NCBI GenBank assembly: GCA_016650435.1
Contig: JAENVT010000082.1
Location: 1-17,280, forward strand
Length of the DNA stretch: 17,280 nt
Origin: Ilumatobacteraceae bacterium
Lineage (GTDB): Bacteria > Actinomycetota > Acidimicrobiia > Acidimicrobiales > Ilumatobacteraceae
Direction of reading: 5' to 3'
The notes under the pieces are model-generated. The model had not been told where the DNA came from. It saw only the letters and a list, made by a program, of their open reading frames with translations, and searched no databases. Positions 8,687 through 16,347 of the stretch are shown here, in pieces. Each line of letters starts with the position of its first letter. Position 1 is the first letter of the stretch. The translations under genes were made by a program, and so were the position numbers.

Positions 8687-10178
8687 GCTCGGTGATGCCG
8701 CCAGAGCCGATCACCCCGGGGATCACGCCGAACACCAGCGTGGCGACTCCGGTGATGGCCAGGGCGGCCTTGATCGAACCCGGAACTCGCACCGGTGCGA
8801 CGTCGCCATCGGGGGCCGGCTTCATCCACATCTCGCGCATGATCGTGACGTAGTACGCGGTCGCGATCACGGCGTTGACCGCGCCGATCACGGCGATGCT
8901 GTAACCCCACCCACTGCGTGCCGTCAGCACCGCGTTGAACACGCCGAACTTCGCATACCAGCCGCCGAGCGGCGGGATGCCAGCCAGTGATGCGAGGAAC
9001 GCTGTCATCAGCACAGCCAGCCCGGGCGCGTAGCCGAACAGGCCACCGAAGCTGGAGACCTCGCCGCTGCGCGTCTTGCGGCTGACAGCGATGACAACGG
9101 CAAATGCGCCCAGGTTGGTGGCCGCGTAGATGATGAGATAGACGACGATCGCCCGCAGCGACGTTTCCGCAGAACGAGCCGAACCGGCGACGACCAACGG
9201 CATCAGGATGAATCCGCCTTGGCTGATGCTGGAGTACGCGAGCAGCCGAACGATGTTGGTTTGACGTAACGCCAGCACGTTGCCGACCGTCATGGTCACC
9301 GCCGACAGCACCCAGATGAACGGGCGGTACACATCGGTGGCGTGCGGGAAGGCGAGGTAGACCATCAGCACCAGCGCCACGAAACCGGCGGCCTTCGAGC
9401 CAACGCTGAGGAACGCCGTGACCGGGGTCGGCGCGCCTTCGTAGGTGTCGGGCGCCCAGGTGTGGAACGGGACGGCGCTGACCTTGAACGCGAAGCCGAC
9501 GATGACGAACACCACGCCCATCACCTCGATGCCACCGAGCTTGCCCTTGCCCGTGACCACCTGGCCGATCGCCGTGAGCTTGGTGCTGCCAGTCGCGCCG
9601 TACAGCAGGCTCATGCCATACAGCATCACGGCGCTGGCGAACACGCCGAGCAGGAAGTACTTGACGCCTGCCTCGTTGCTCTTACGATCGCGCTTGCGCC
9701 ATGCGGCCATCATGTAGGCAGGGATCGACAGGAACTCGAGGGCGATGAAGACACTGATCAGGTCGCGCGCCGACGACATCATCACCATGCCCAGGATGCT
9801 GCTGAGCAACATCACGTAGTACTCGCCTTGGTGATAGCCGCCCTCTTCGATCTCATGGGTCGAGAGCAGCACGACGACGTAGCCGGTGAGCAAGAACAGC
9901 GCCTTCAACACCAGGCTGAAGTTGTCGATCACGTAACGGTCGTCGAACATCGACCTGACGTCGCTGCCGATCACACCCAGCGTCACAACCGGCAGCAGTG
10001 CGCCCAGCAGGACGAAACCGGAGAGCGTGGCCAGGATCCATTTCTTGCTCTCGGCGACGAACAAGTCGACCATCAACACCAGGCAGATCCCGGCGCCCAA
10101 CACGAACTCTGGCGCGAGCGCGTGATAGTCGACCTTCGGCGACACGAAGCCGCCCGCGGCGAGCAACGACGAAAGCAT
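8664..10178 (-). CDS. nuoN: NADH-quinone oxidoreductase subunit N
   Basis: This is an antiporter-like proton-pumping subunit of the complex I membrane arm, related to mitochondrial ND2. It has 504 aa with about 14 predicted membrane helices. E148 in ALEFLSIPAY and K232 in FKVSAVPFHTWAPDTYEGAP match the Glu and Lys pair that forms the half-channel in this subunit. ATG 10178 begins 3 bases after the nuoM stop, and AGGAAG of the nuoM tail serves as ribosome site. Its 3' end overlaps the methyltransferase gene by 23 bp, so translation of the two is probably coupled. No truncation or missing key residue was seen. Confidence 0.97.
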   Translation of the reverse strand: MLSSLLAAGGFVSPKVDYHALAPEFVLGAGICLVLMVDLFVAESKKWILATLSGFVLLGALLPVVTLGVIGSDVRSMFDDRYVIDNFSLVLKALFLLTGYVVVLLSTHEIEEGGYHQGEYYVMLLSSILGMVMMSSARDLISVFIALEFLSIPAYMMAAWRKRDRKSNEAGVKYFLLGVFASAVMLYGMSLLYGATGSTKLTAIGQVVTGKGKLGGIEVMGVVFVIVGFAFKVSAVPFHTWAPDTYEGAPTPVTAFLSVGSKAAGFVALVLMVYLAFPHATDVYRPFIWVLSAVTMTVGNVLALRQTNIVRLLAYSSISQGGFILMPLVVAGSARSAETSLRAIVVYLIIYAATNLGAFAVVIAVSRKTRSGEVSSFGGLFGYAPGLAVLMTAFLASLAGIPPLGGWYAKFGVFNAVLTARSGWGYSIAVIGAVNAVIATAYYVTIMREMWMKPAPDGDVAPVRVPGSIKAALAITGVATLVFGVIPGVIGSGGITELAGAFGL

Positions 10179-10181
10179 TCG

Positions 10182-11780
10182 TTACTTCCTGAACACCGCG
10201 GTGAGTTGGTCGACGGCAGGATCGATGATCTTGAACATCAACTGCGGATAGACACCGAACACCACGATCGCGATCAGCATCGGTACCCACGCGATCCACT
10301 CGAAGATGGTGACGTCGTGGATGTCGTCGTGGTGCTCGTCGTTGGCCGCCGCCCCCGCGGCGTGGGCGTGACCGCCATGGCCCATGAACTCGGCCTTCGG
10401 CTCGCCGAACGCAGTTCGTTGATACAGCCACAGCAGGTAGCTGGCAGCCAGGACAGTGCCGACCGCGGCAACAACCATCAACGTGCGGAAAAGGGCGAGA
10501 CTGAGGCCACCCGCCGGGCTATAGGCACTGAGGATCGCCGGGAATTCGCCCCAGAAGCCGGCAAGGCCCGGCAGGCCGAGCGATGCCATGGCGCAGAATC
10601 CGAGGATCCATCCGAGCCGCGGCATCTGTTTCAGCATGCCGCTGAGCCGGCTGATCTGCAGGGTGTGGTAGCGCTCCTTCACCGACCCGGCGAGGAAGAA
10701 CAACATGCCGGTGATCAACCCATGGGCGACCATGCCGAAGATCGCTGCGTCGATCCCCAGCGTCGTGAGTGTGGAGATACCGAGCATGACGAAACCCATG
10801 TGTGCCACCGACGAAAACGCGATCAGCCGCTTCATGTCGGTTTGCGCCAAGCAGCCGAGCGCGCCGTAGATGATGCCGATCACCGCCAGGATCCCGATGA
10901 CGGGAGCCCATTTCACCGCTGCTTGAGGGAGGAATGGCAGGGCAATACGTACAAACCCGTAGGTGCCGAGTTTCAGCAGGATCGCGGCGAGGATGACAGA
11001 ACCTTGAGTGGGTGCCTCGGTATGGGCGTCGGGCAGCCAGGTGTGGAACGGGAACATCGGGACCTTGACCGCGAACCCGATGAACATGCCCGCAAAGATC
11101 CAGATGGCCGTGTTCTTGGCGATGCCGCCACCGTTCTGGAGGAACCACTGGAATTTGAAGCTGGCCAGTTCTGGAGTCGCGCTGTTGTTCTTGGTGATGA
11201 CGAACAAGGCGATGAACGACACCAGCATCAGCGCCGAACCGAACATGGTGTAGAGGAAGAACTTCAGCGATGCGTACTGCCGATTCTCGCCACCCCAGAC
11301 CCCGATCATGAAGTACATCGGCAGCAGCACCAGTTCGAAGAAGACGAAGAACAAGATGAGGTCCTGCGCCACGAACGTTCCCGCCATGCCGGTCTGCAGG
11401 ACCAGCATCAGGATGAAGAAAGCCTTGGCGTTCCCGGGGGCAGGAACGTGGTCCCAGGAGTAGACCATCACCAGCAAGGTGATGACCATCGACAGCAGGT
11501 AGAGCGGCAAGCTGATGCCGTCGAGGCCGACGGTGTAGGTCGCCTTGATCGGCTTGATCCAGTCGTTGGTGGTGAAGAACTGCTGCTTGGCGCTTTGGCC
11601 ATAGTCGAACTTCGTCAGCGTGTAGATGCCGACAAGCAACGTGGCCGCCGCAGTCACGACGGCGGTGCCTTTCACCCACGATTCTTCCCGCTTCGGGATG
11701 AACAGCATCACCAGCACGCCGGCAAGCGGCAAGAACGTGCCGAGGCTCAGCAGCCATTGTTGGTTTTGGAGTACTTCCAT
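10182..11780 (-). CDS. nuoM: NADH-quinone oxidoreductase subunit M
   Basis: This is an antiporter-like proton-pumping subunit of the membrane arm (ND4 homologue), 532 aa. E149 in FFELVLLPMY and K239 in VKVPMFPFHTWLPDAHTEAPT match the essential Glu and Lys of the family. An unusual loop at residues about 468-488 (GHGGHAHAAG, then DEHHDDIHD) is rich in His and Asp, just before the last membrane helix. The open frame extends upstream to 11972, but ATG 11780 is chosen because AGAGGA lies 4 bases upstream and the protein then begins at the normal hydrophobic N-terminus. The extension would overlap the end of nuoL with non-family sequence. It starts 8 bases after the nuoL stop. Confidence 0.97.
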   Translation of the reverse strand: MEVLQNQQWLLSLGTFLPLAGVLVMLFIPKREESWVKGTAVVTAAATLLVGIYTLTKFDYGQSAKQQFFTTNDWIKPIKATYTVGLDGISLPLYLLSMVITLLVMVYSWDHVPAPGNAKAFFILMLVLQTGMAGTFVAQDLILFFVFFELVLLPMYFMIGVWGGENRQYASLKFFLYTMFGSALMLVSFIALFVITKNNSATPELASFKFQWFLQNGGGIAKNTAIWIFAGMFIGFAVKVPMFPFHTWLPDAHTEAPTQGSVILAAILLKLGTYGFVRIALPFLPQAAVKWAPVIGILAVIGIIYGALGCLAQTDMKRLIAFSSVAHMGFVMLGISTLTTLGIDAAIFGMVAHGLITGMLFFLAGSVKERYHTLQISRLSGMLKQMPRLGWILGFCAMASLGLPGLAGFWGEFPAILSAYSPAGGLSLALFRTLMVVAAVGTVLAASYLLWLYQRTAFGEPKAEFMGHGGHAHAAGAAANDEHHDDIHDVTIFEWIAWVPMLIAIVVFGVYPQLMFKIIDPAVDQLTAVFRK

Positions 11781-11784
11781 GGGT

Positions 11785-11790
11785 TCCTCT
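11785..11790 (-). promoter_or_regulatory. Ribosome binding site deciding the nuoM start
   Basis: AGAGGA on the minus strand, partly formed by the nuoL stop codon TAG, lies 4 bases before ATG 11780. It supports this start over frame extensions into nuoL. Confidence 0.7.
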
Positions 11791-13957
11791 AGCTGTTGAC
11801 GAGTACGAGTACGAGCGCACCGACTGCCGCGCTGCCAAACAGCAGCGCTCCATACAGACTGACCTTGCCTGATTGCACCGGCTGCAGCGCACCACCCGTG
11901 CCTCGGGCAACCGTGCCACTGCCGTTGACGACACCGTCGACCAATCGCTGGTCGATGTTCTTGTAGACCCATTCGCCGGTCCTACGACCGCCGATGCCGA
12001 ACGCGTTGACGATGCCGTCGAGCACATGCTGGTTGGTCCAGTAGGCAGCCGCCGCAATCGGGTGAGCAATCCCGTAGACGATGACCTTCTCATATAAGTA
12101 GTCGAGGTAGTACTTGTTGACCAAGAAGCGATGACCCGCACCGAGTACCGGGTTGCGGCGGGTGAGCCCCTTCAGTGGCGAGGCAGCAGTGCCGAACACC
12201 TGCTTGCAGATCGCCAAGCTGACGGCGAAGCCTGCGGCAACGAGAGCGATCGACGGCAACGCCTTGACCCATTCGAACGTTGGCCCCTCCGGAAGGGCAA
12301 CACCGATCGACGACTCCATCCACCGCTCGAACAGGTGGATCTTGAACGGTGCGGCATTGAGGTATCCAGAGACCACGGCGAGAAAACCGAGAATCATCAA
12401 CGGCACGACGATGAGGCCCGGTGAATCGGTCTTGGCGAACGGCAGCGGGGCAGCATGAACGGGGTCGGGAGCATGCCCGTCGTGGGCGTCTGCGTGAGTC
12501 ACTGCATGAGCGTCGTGATGATCGTCACCGTGCACGAAATGAGCCGCCGCGCCGCGTGGTTCGCCGAAGAACGTGAGGTACGTGGCGCGGGTCATGTAGG
12601 CCGTGGTCATGAACGCTCCGATCAAACCGACGATCATGAACACCCCGTAGTGGAAGTGACCGGCCGAGTCGATGATCTCGTCTTTGGAGAAGAAGCCACT
12701 GAAGAACGGCACACCGCACAACGCGGCCGTCGACACGATCCACGTGACGAATGTGATCGGCATCTTGCGCGCCAAACCACCCATGTCTTTCTTCATGTCG
12801 AAGCTGTGGTGGCTGCCGGTGTGAGAAACGGAACCAGCACACAAGAAAAGGCAGCATTTGAAAAAGGCGTGGGTGAAGATGTGGAACACCGCCGGCACCC
12901 ATGCACCGACACCGAGCCCCATCATCATGTACCCGAGTTGGCTGACGGTCGAGTAGGCCAACACCTTCTTGATGTCGTTCTGCACAAATGCCAGTCCGGC
13001 TGCAATCAAGATTGTGATGCCACCGATCACGGCGATCAGATTGAAGTGTTGACCGGCGACGTTGATCATCAACCCGGCGTGGAACACCGGGTACAACCGG
13101 GCAACGAGGAACACACCAGCAACGACCATCGTCGACGAATGCAACAGCGAGCTGACGGGCGTTGGGCCTGCCATCGCATCGGGCAGCCAGGTGTGCAACG
13201 GGAACTGGCCGCTCTTGCCGATGCAGGCGACGAACAACGCGACCGCTGCCCACAGCAACACCGTGTGACCCGTCGCCGGATTGTTGGCCCACTCGTGCAG
13301 TCCGCTGATCGTGAACGTGCCGGATGCACCGAACATGATGGCGGTGCCCACGAGCATGCCGACGTCGCCGACGCGCACCGTGAGGAACGCCTTCAAGGCG
13401 GCCTCGCTGTTGGCTCGTTCCTCCCACCAGTGCCCGATGAGCAAGAACGAGCACAGACCCATGATTTCCCAGCCGAGGATCAGTTGCACCATGTTCTCGG
13501 CGAGGACCATGGTCAACATACCGGCGCTGAACAGCGTGATCGAGGCGAAGAAGTGGGTGTAGCGACGATCGCCGCGCACGTACTCGAGTGAATAGATCTG
13601 CACCAATGTGGAGATGAACGCGACGAGCAGCAGCATCATCACCGCCAAGCCGTCGATGTGCTCGCCCAGCCCGAAACGCAACCCGCCGGCCTGCCACCAC
13701 GTCCAGGTCTTGATCACCGGTTCGGCCTCGGCGACACCGCGAACGTGATGGATCCATTGATACGCCGTGCCGATCGAAATCACCAGCGCGGCCACCATGC
13801 TGGCGATGCCTACTTCGGCACCTGCCCACGGCAGGACGCGTTTGCCGTTGACCTCGTACTTGCCGAACAGGATGATGATCGCGAAGGCGACGCCCGGGAT
13901 CAACGGGATCAACCAGGCGTGTTCGAGGAACCAGCCTGCAGATTCTGCAGCGAGCAT
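11789..13957 (-). CDS. nuoL: NADH-quinone oxidoreductase subunit L
   Basis: This is the distal antiporter-like subunit of the complex I membrane arm (ND5 homologue), 722 aa, which is longer than typical bacterial NuoL (about 610-660). E163 in LGWEIMGLCS and K248 in GKSGQFPLHTWLPDAMAGPTP match the key Glu and Lys. The C-terminal part after residue 560 should hold the long lateral helix and final anchor helix; its last helix is about 701-720. Residues 473-501 form a His/Asp-rich loop (HFVHGDDHHDAHA and on), which with a long linker near 590-690 explains the extra length. ATG 13957 begins 4 bases after the nuoK stop, with AAGGG eight bases upstream. Confidence 0.97.
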   Translation of the reverse strand: MLAAESAGWFLEHAWLIPLIPGVAFAIIILFGKYEVNGKRVLPWAGAEVGIASMVAALVISIGTAYQWIHHVRGVAEAEPVIKTWTWWQAGGLRFGLGEHIDGLAVMMLLLVAFISTLVQIYSLEYVRGDRRYTHFFASITLFSAGMLTMVLAENMVQLILGWEIMGLCSFLLIGHWWEERANSEAALKAFLTVRVGDVGMLVGTAIMFGASGTFTISGLHEWANNPATGHTVLLWAAVALFVACIGKSGQFPLHTWLPDAMAGPTPVSSLLHSSTMVVAGVFLVARLYPVFHAGLMINVAGQHFNLIAVIGGITILIAAGLAFVQNDIKKVLAYSTVSQLGYMMMGLGVGAWVPAVFHIFTHAFFKCCLFLCAGSVSHTGSHHSFDMKKDMGGLARKMPITFVTWIVSTAALCGVPFFSGFFSKDEIIDSAGHFHYGVFMIVGLIGAFMTTAYMTRATYLTFFGEPRGAAAHFVHGDDHHDAHAVTHADAHDGHAPDPVHAAPLPFAKTDSPGLIVVPLMILGFLAVVSGYLNAAPFKIHLFERWMESSIGVALPEGPTFEWVKALPSIALVAAGFAVSLAICKQVFGTAASPLKGLTRRNPVLGAGHRFLVNKYYLDYLYEKVIVYGIAHPIAAAAYWTNQHVLDGIVNAFGIGGRRTGEWVYKNIDQRLVDGVVNGSGTVARGTGGALQPVQSGKVSLYGALLFGSAAVGALVLVLVNS

Positions 13958-13961
13958 TCCC

Positions 13962-14261
13962 TCAGCCCTTCATATCCGAGAGCTCGTCGAGTGAGATGCT
14001 CTTGCGGTTGCGATAGATCAACAGCACCATCGCCAGACCGACCCCGACCTCTGCAGCAGCGACGGCAATGATGTACAGGGCGAAAACGTTGCCGTCGAGG
14101 TTGTTGTGCAACTGGCTGAATGCCAACAGGTTGATGTTGACCGAGTTGAGCATCACTTCGATCGACATCAACACCATCACCGCGTTCTTCCGGGCGATCA
14201 CGCCATACACACCGATGCAGAACAGCACCGCGCCCAGCAACAGGAACTCGTTCACAAGCAT
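13962..14261 (-). CDS. nuoK: NADH-quinone oxidoreductase subunit K
   Basis: This is a small membrane-arm subunit (ND4L homologue), 99 aa with three helices, the standard length. The two buried glutamates of the proton path are present: E35 in MSIEVMLNSVN and E71 in AAAEVGVGLAMVL. ATG 14261 follows the nuoJ stop after 9 bases, and its own stop is 4 bases before nuoL. Confidence 0.97.
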   Translation of the reverse strand: MLVNEFLLLGAVLFCIGVYGVIARKNAVMVLMSIEVMLNSVNINLLAFSQLHNNLDGNVFALYIIAVAAAEVGVGLAMVLLIYRNRKSISLDELSDMKG

Positions 14262-14270
14262 GAGGACTCG

Positions 14271-14783
14271 TCAATCCTTCCTGGCTAGGACGATGGCGCC
14301 GATCACGGCCGCGAGAAGTACGAACGACAACGCCTCGAAGGGAAGCAGGAACGGCTTGAAGATGCTGTCGCTGAGCTCGGCGGTGGATACCTGGGCGGCA
14401 GGATCGAGATGATCGTCGCCGAAGCCCTTGATCAACACGTAGGCCATGATGCCGAGCATCAGCAGTGCGACCGGGATACCCAGTGCCCAGCTCTTGTTGT
14501 TGAGATCGGTCTCTTTCCCGACACGAGCGCGGGTCAGCATGACGCCGAACAGGAACAGGATCATCACGGCGCCGATGTAGACCAGAACCTGCGTGACAGC
14601 GACGAACTCGGCTGCCAGCAGCAGGTACAACGCCGCGGCACCGGCCATCACGGCAACCAAGGAGAGCGCAGCGTGCACCACATTGCTGCTGCGAACCACG
14701 TTGAGGGCAAAGACGATCATGAACGCGGCGATGATCCCGAATCCGACGTTCTGGGCGACGTTGAGATCAGCCGCGCCCAGCAT
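14271..14783 (-). CDS. nuoJ: NADH-quinone oxidoreductase subunit J
   Basis: This is a membrane-arm subunit (ND6 homologue) of 170 aa with five predicted helices. The segment EFVAVTQVLVYIGAVMILFL matches the family's conserved third helix, which carries the pi-bulge linked to quinone-coupled movement. GTG 14786 and ATG 14783 are both possible; I chose the ATG because it overlaps the nuoI stop as TGATG, the same junction as at nuoD/nuoH and nuoH/nuoI. No missing key residue was seen. Confidence 0.95.
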   Translation of the reverse strand: MLGAADLNVAQNVGFGIIAAFMIVFALNVVRSSNVVHAALSLVAVMAGAAALYLLLAAEFVAVTQVLVYIGAVMILFLFGVMLTRARVGKETDLNNKSWALGIPVALLMLGIMAYVLIKGFGDDHLDPAAQVSTAELSDSIFKPFLLPFEALSFVLLAAVIGAIVLARKD

Positions 14784-15298
14784 CACTTCTTGCCCTTCTT
14801 GTCGGCGCCGGCTTCCAACTCGGGCGCCTCAGGCACGGTCTCCATCCATTCGCCGAGCTTGGTCTTGTCGTGCAGCAGATCGGCGATCTTCGGTTCGCTG
14901 TATTCGTACTCCGGGCTCCAGAACAACGCGTCGAACGGACATACCTCGACGCAGATCCCGCAATACATGCACAACGCATAATCGATGTCGAAGCGGTCGA
15001 CGATGTTGACCTTGCGCGGTGCACCACCGGCACGCCGCGGTGGGGCCAGCGTCTTGTGGGCCTCGATGTAGATGCACCAGTCGGGACAACTACGCGAGCA
15101 CAACATGCACGAGGTGCAGTTGTCTTCGCGCAGGGCGATGACGCCACGAGACCGAGTAGGTGGTGCCTCTTTTTCGTGCGGATACTGCACGGTGTTGGCA
15201 CCCCCACCAAGGCTCTTCGGCTTCATCGTGTGAGCCAGTGTCTTGAACGTGACACCGAGGCCCTTCATGAGACCCGGAAGCTGCGGCTTGCCCGCCAT
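14783..15298 (-). CDS. nuoI: NADH-quinone oxidoreductase subunit I (two 4Fe-4S clusters)
   Basis: This is a peripheral-arm subunit (TYKY homologue) that carries clusters N6a and N6b and passes electrons towards N2. It has 171 aa. Two ferredoxin motifs are complete: [12 protein letters not shown] with cysteines 61, 64, 67 and 71, and [12 protein letters not shown] with cysteines 110, 113, 116 and 120. An extra cysteine is at 75. The tail is Lys-rich (DKKGKK). The frame is open up to 15421, but ATG 15298 is chosen because AAGGTGG lies 7 bases upstream, the stop of nuoH overlaps it as TGATG, and residues before it do not look like the family. Confidence 0.97.
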   Translation of the reverse strand: MAGKPQLPGLMKGLGVTFKTLAHTMKPKSLGGGANTVQYPHEKEAPPTRSRGVIALREDNCTSCMLCSRSCPDWCIYIEAHKTLAPPRRAGGAPRKVNIVDRFDIDYALCMYCGICVEVCPFDALFWSPEYEYSEPKIADLLHDKTKLGEWMETVPEAPELEAGADKKGKK

Positions 15299-16347
15299 CA
15301 GAACACCACCTTCAGTACAGCAGTCACCATGATGTTGAGGATTGCAATCGGGATGAGCACCTTCCACGCGAACCGCTGCAGTTGATCCTCGCGGAACCTC
15401 GGGTAGCTGAACCGGATCCACATGATGAGGAAGGTCAGAACCAGCATCTTGGTCAGCATGATCACCGGCCCGGCGACGTTCATCCAGTTGTCGACATCAT
15501 TGACGTTGTGCCAGCCGAACCAGCTGAACGGCACGCCCCATCCGCCAAGGAAGAGCACGCTGGCGATCAGCGAGAACACGCCGGCCGTGGCGAATTCGGC
15601 GATGAAGAAGATCAGGAACCGGAAGCCGGAGTATTCGGTCATGTAGCCCGACACGAGCTCGGACTCGGCGATCGGCATGTCGAATGGTGTCTGGGTGAGC
15701 TCGGCCTGAACCGCGATCATGAAGATCGCGAAGCCGACGAACTGCGTGAGGATGTATGGGTTGCCCAGGCCGTTCCAGCCGAACATCTCGCCGGCGTTCT
15801 GGCGCACGACGATGCCTTGCATGTTCATGGTCTCGGCTTGGATGACCACGCCGAGTACGGCCAACACCATCGGCAACTCGTAGGCGATCAGCTGACCAGC
15901 GGCGCGAAGGCCTCCGAGCAGCGAGTACTTGTTGGCGCTCGACCATCCGGCGATCAAGATGCCGAGCGTGCTGATGCTGCTGACGGCCAGCATGTAGAAC
16001 ACGCCGGCGTCGAAGTTGGTGAAGTACGCGTCGGGGCCGAAGGGCACGACGGCCACCAGCAAGAAGGTGCTGACCAACACGATCAGCGGAGCCATCTTGA
16101 AGATCCGCTTGTCGGCCTTCTCCGGCTGAATGTCTTCTTTCTGCAGCCATTTGCCGACCTCGGCAAACAATTGCATCGAGCCGTACGGCCCTGCTTCCAT
16201 CGGACCGAGGCGGCTCTGCATGAAGCTCATCATCTTGAAGAGGAAGAGATAGACGATCGTTCCGGCCGGCAGCAGCACGGCCACCGTGCCACCAAGGACG
16301 CGCAACAACGACTGCGCCCAATAAGGAAGGTCGACCGCCAGCAACAT
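15298..16347 (-). CDS. nuoH: NADH-quinone oxidoreductase subunit H
   Basis: This is the membrane subunit (ND1 homologue) that joins the peripheral arm to the membrane arm and forms part of the quinone chamber. It has 349 aa with about eight or nine helices. Family motifs are RLGP (46-49), [11 protein letters not shown] (53-63), [16 protein letters not shown] (138-153) with E157 just after it, and TEYSGFRF (237-244). In the first acidic loop segment the sequence is [16 protein letters not shown], where E. coli has PFDQPEAEQE, so the first of three glutamates is Ile226. The start is ATG 16347 (overlapping the nuoD stop as TGATG) or GTG 16350. nuoE, nuoF and nuoG do not lie between nuoD and this gene. 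Confidence 0.96.
   Translation of the reverse strand: MLLAVDLPYWAQSLLRVLGGTVAVLLPAGTIVYLFLFKMMSFMQSRLGPMEAGPYGSMQLFAEVGKWLQKEDIQPEKADKRIFKMAPLIVLVSTFLLVAVVPFGPDAYFTNFDAGVFYMLAVSSISTLGILIAGWSSANKYSLLGGLRAAGQLIAYELPMVLAVLGVVIQAETMNMQGIVVRQNAGEMFGWNGLGNPYILTQFVGFAIFMIAVQAELTQTPFDMPIAESELVSGYMTEYSGFRFLIFFIAEFATAGVFSLIASVLFLGGWGVPFSWFGWHNVNDVDNWMNVAGPVIMLTKMLVLTFLIMWIRFSYPRFREDQLQRFAWKVLIPIAILNIMVTAVLKVVF
15306..15312 (-). promoter_or_regulatory. Ribosome binding site deciding the nuoI start
   Basis: AAGGTGG on the minus strand lies 7 bases before ATG 15298, inside the last codons of nuoH. It fixes the nuoI start against the longer open frame. Confidence 0.7.

Noticed and set aside
9342..11792. 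816-codon plus-strand open frame across nuoM and nuoN
   Set aside because: It is antisense to two clear nuo genes, has Arg/Gln/His/Asp-rich composition without any recognisable domain, and is explained by GC-rich codon bias.
11781..11972. Upstream extension of nuoM by 64 residues
   Set aside because: It overlaps the end of nuoL with Arg-rich non-family sequence, and AGAGGA sits just before ATG 11780.
12455..13591. 378-codon plus-strand open frame opposite nuoL
   Set aside because: It is antisense to well-conserved NuoL, with no domain and an implausible Gln/His/Arg-rich composition.
15299..15421. Upstream extension of nuoI by 41 residues
   Set aside because: The extension lies within nuoH, does not resemble the family, and a good ribosome site precedes the internal ATG at 15298.
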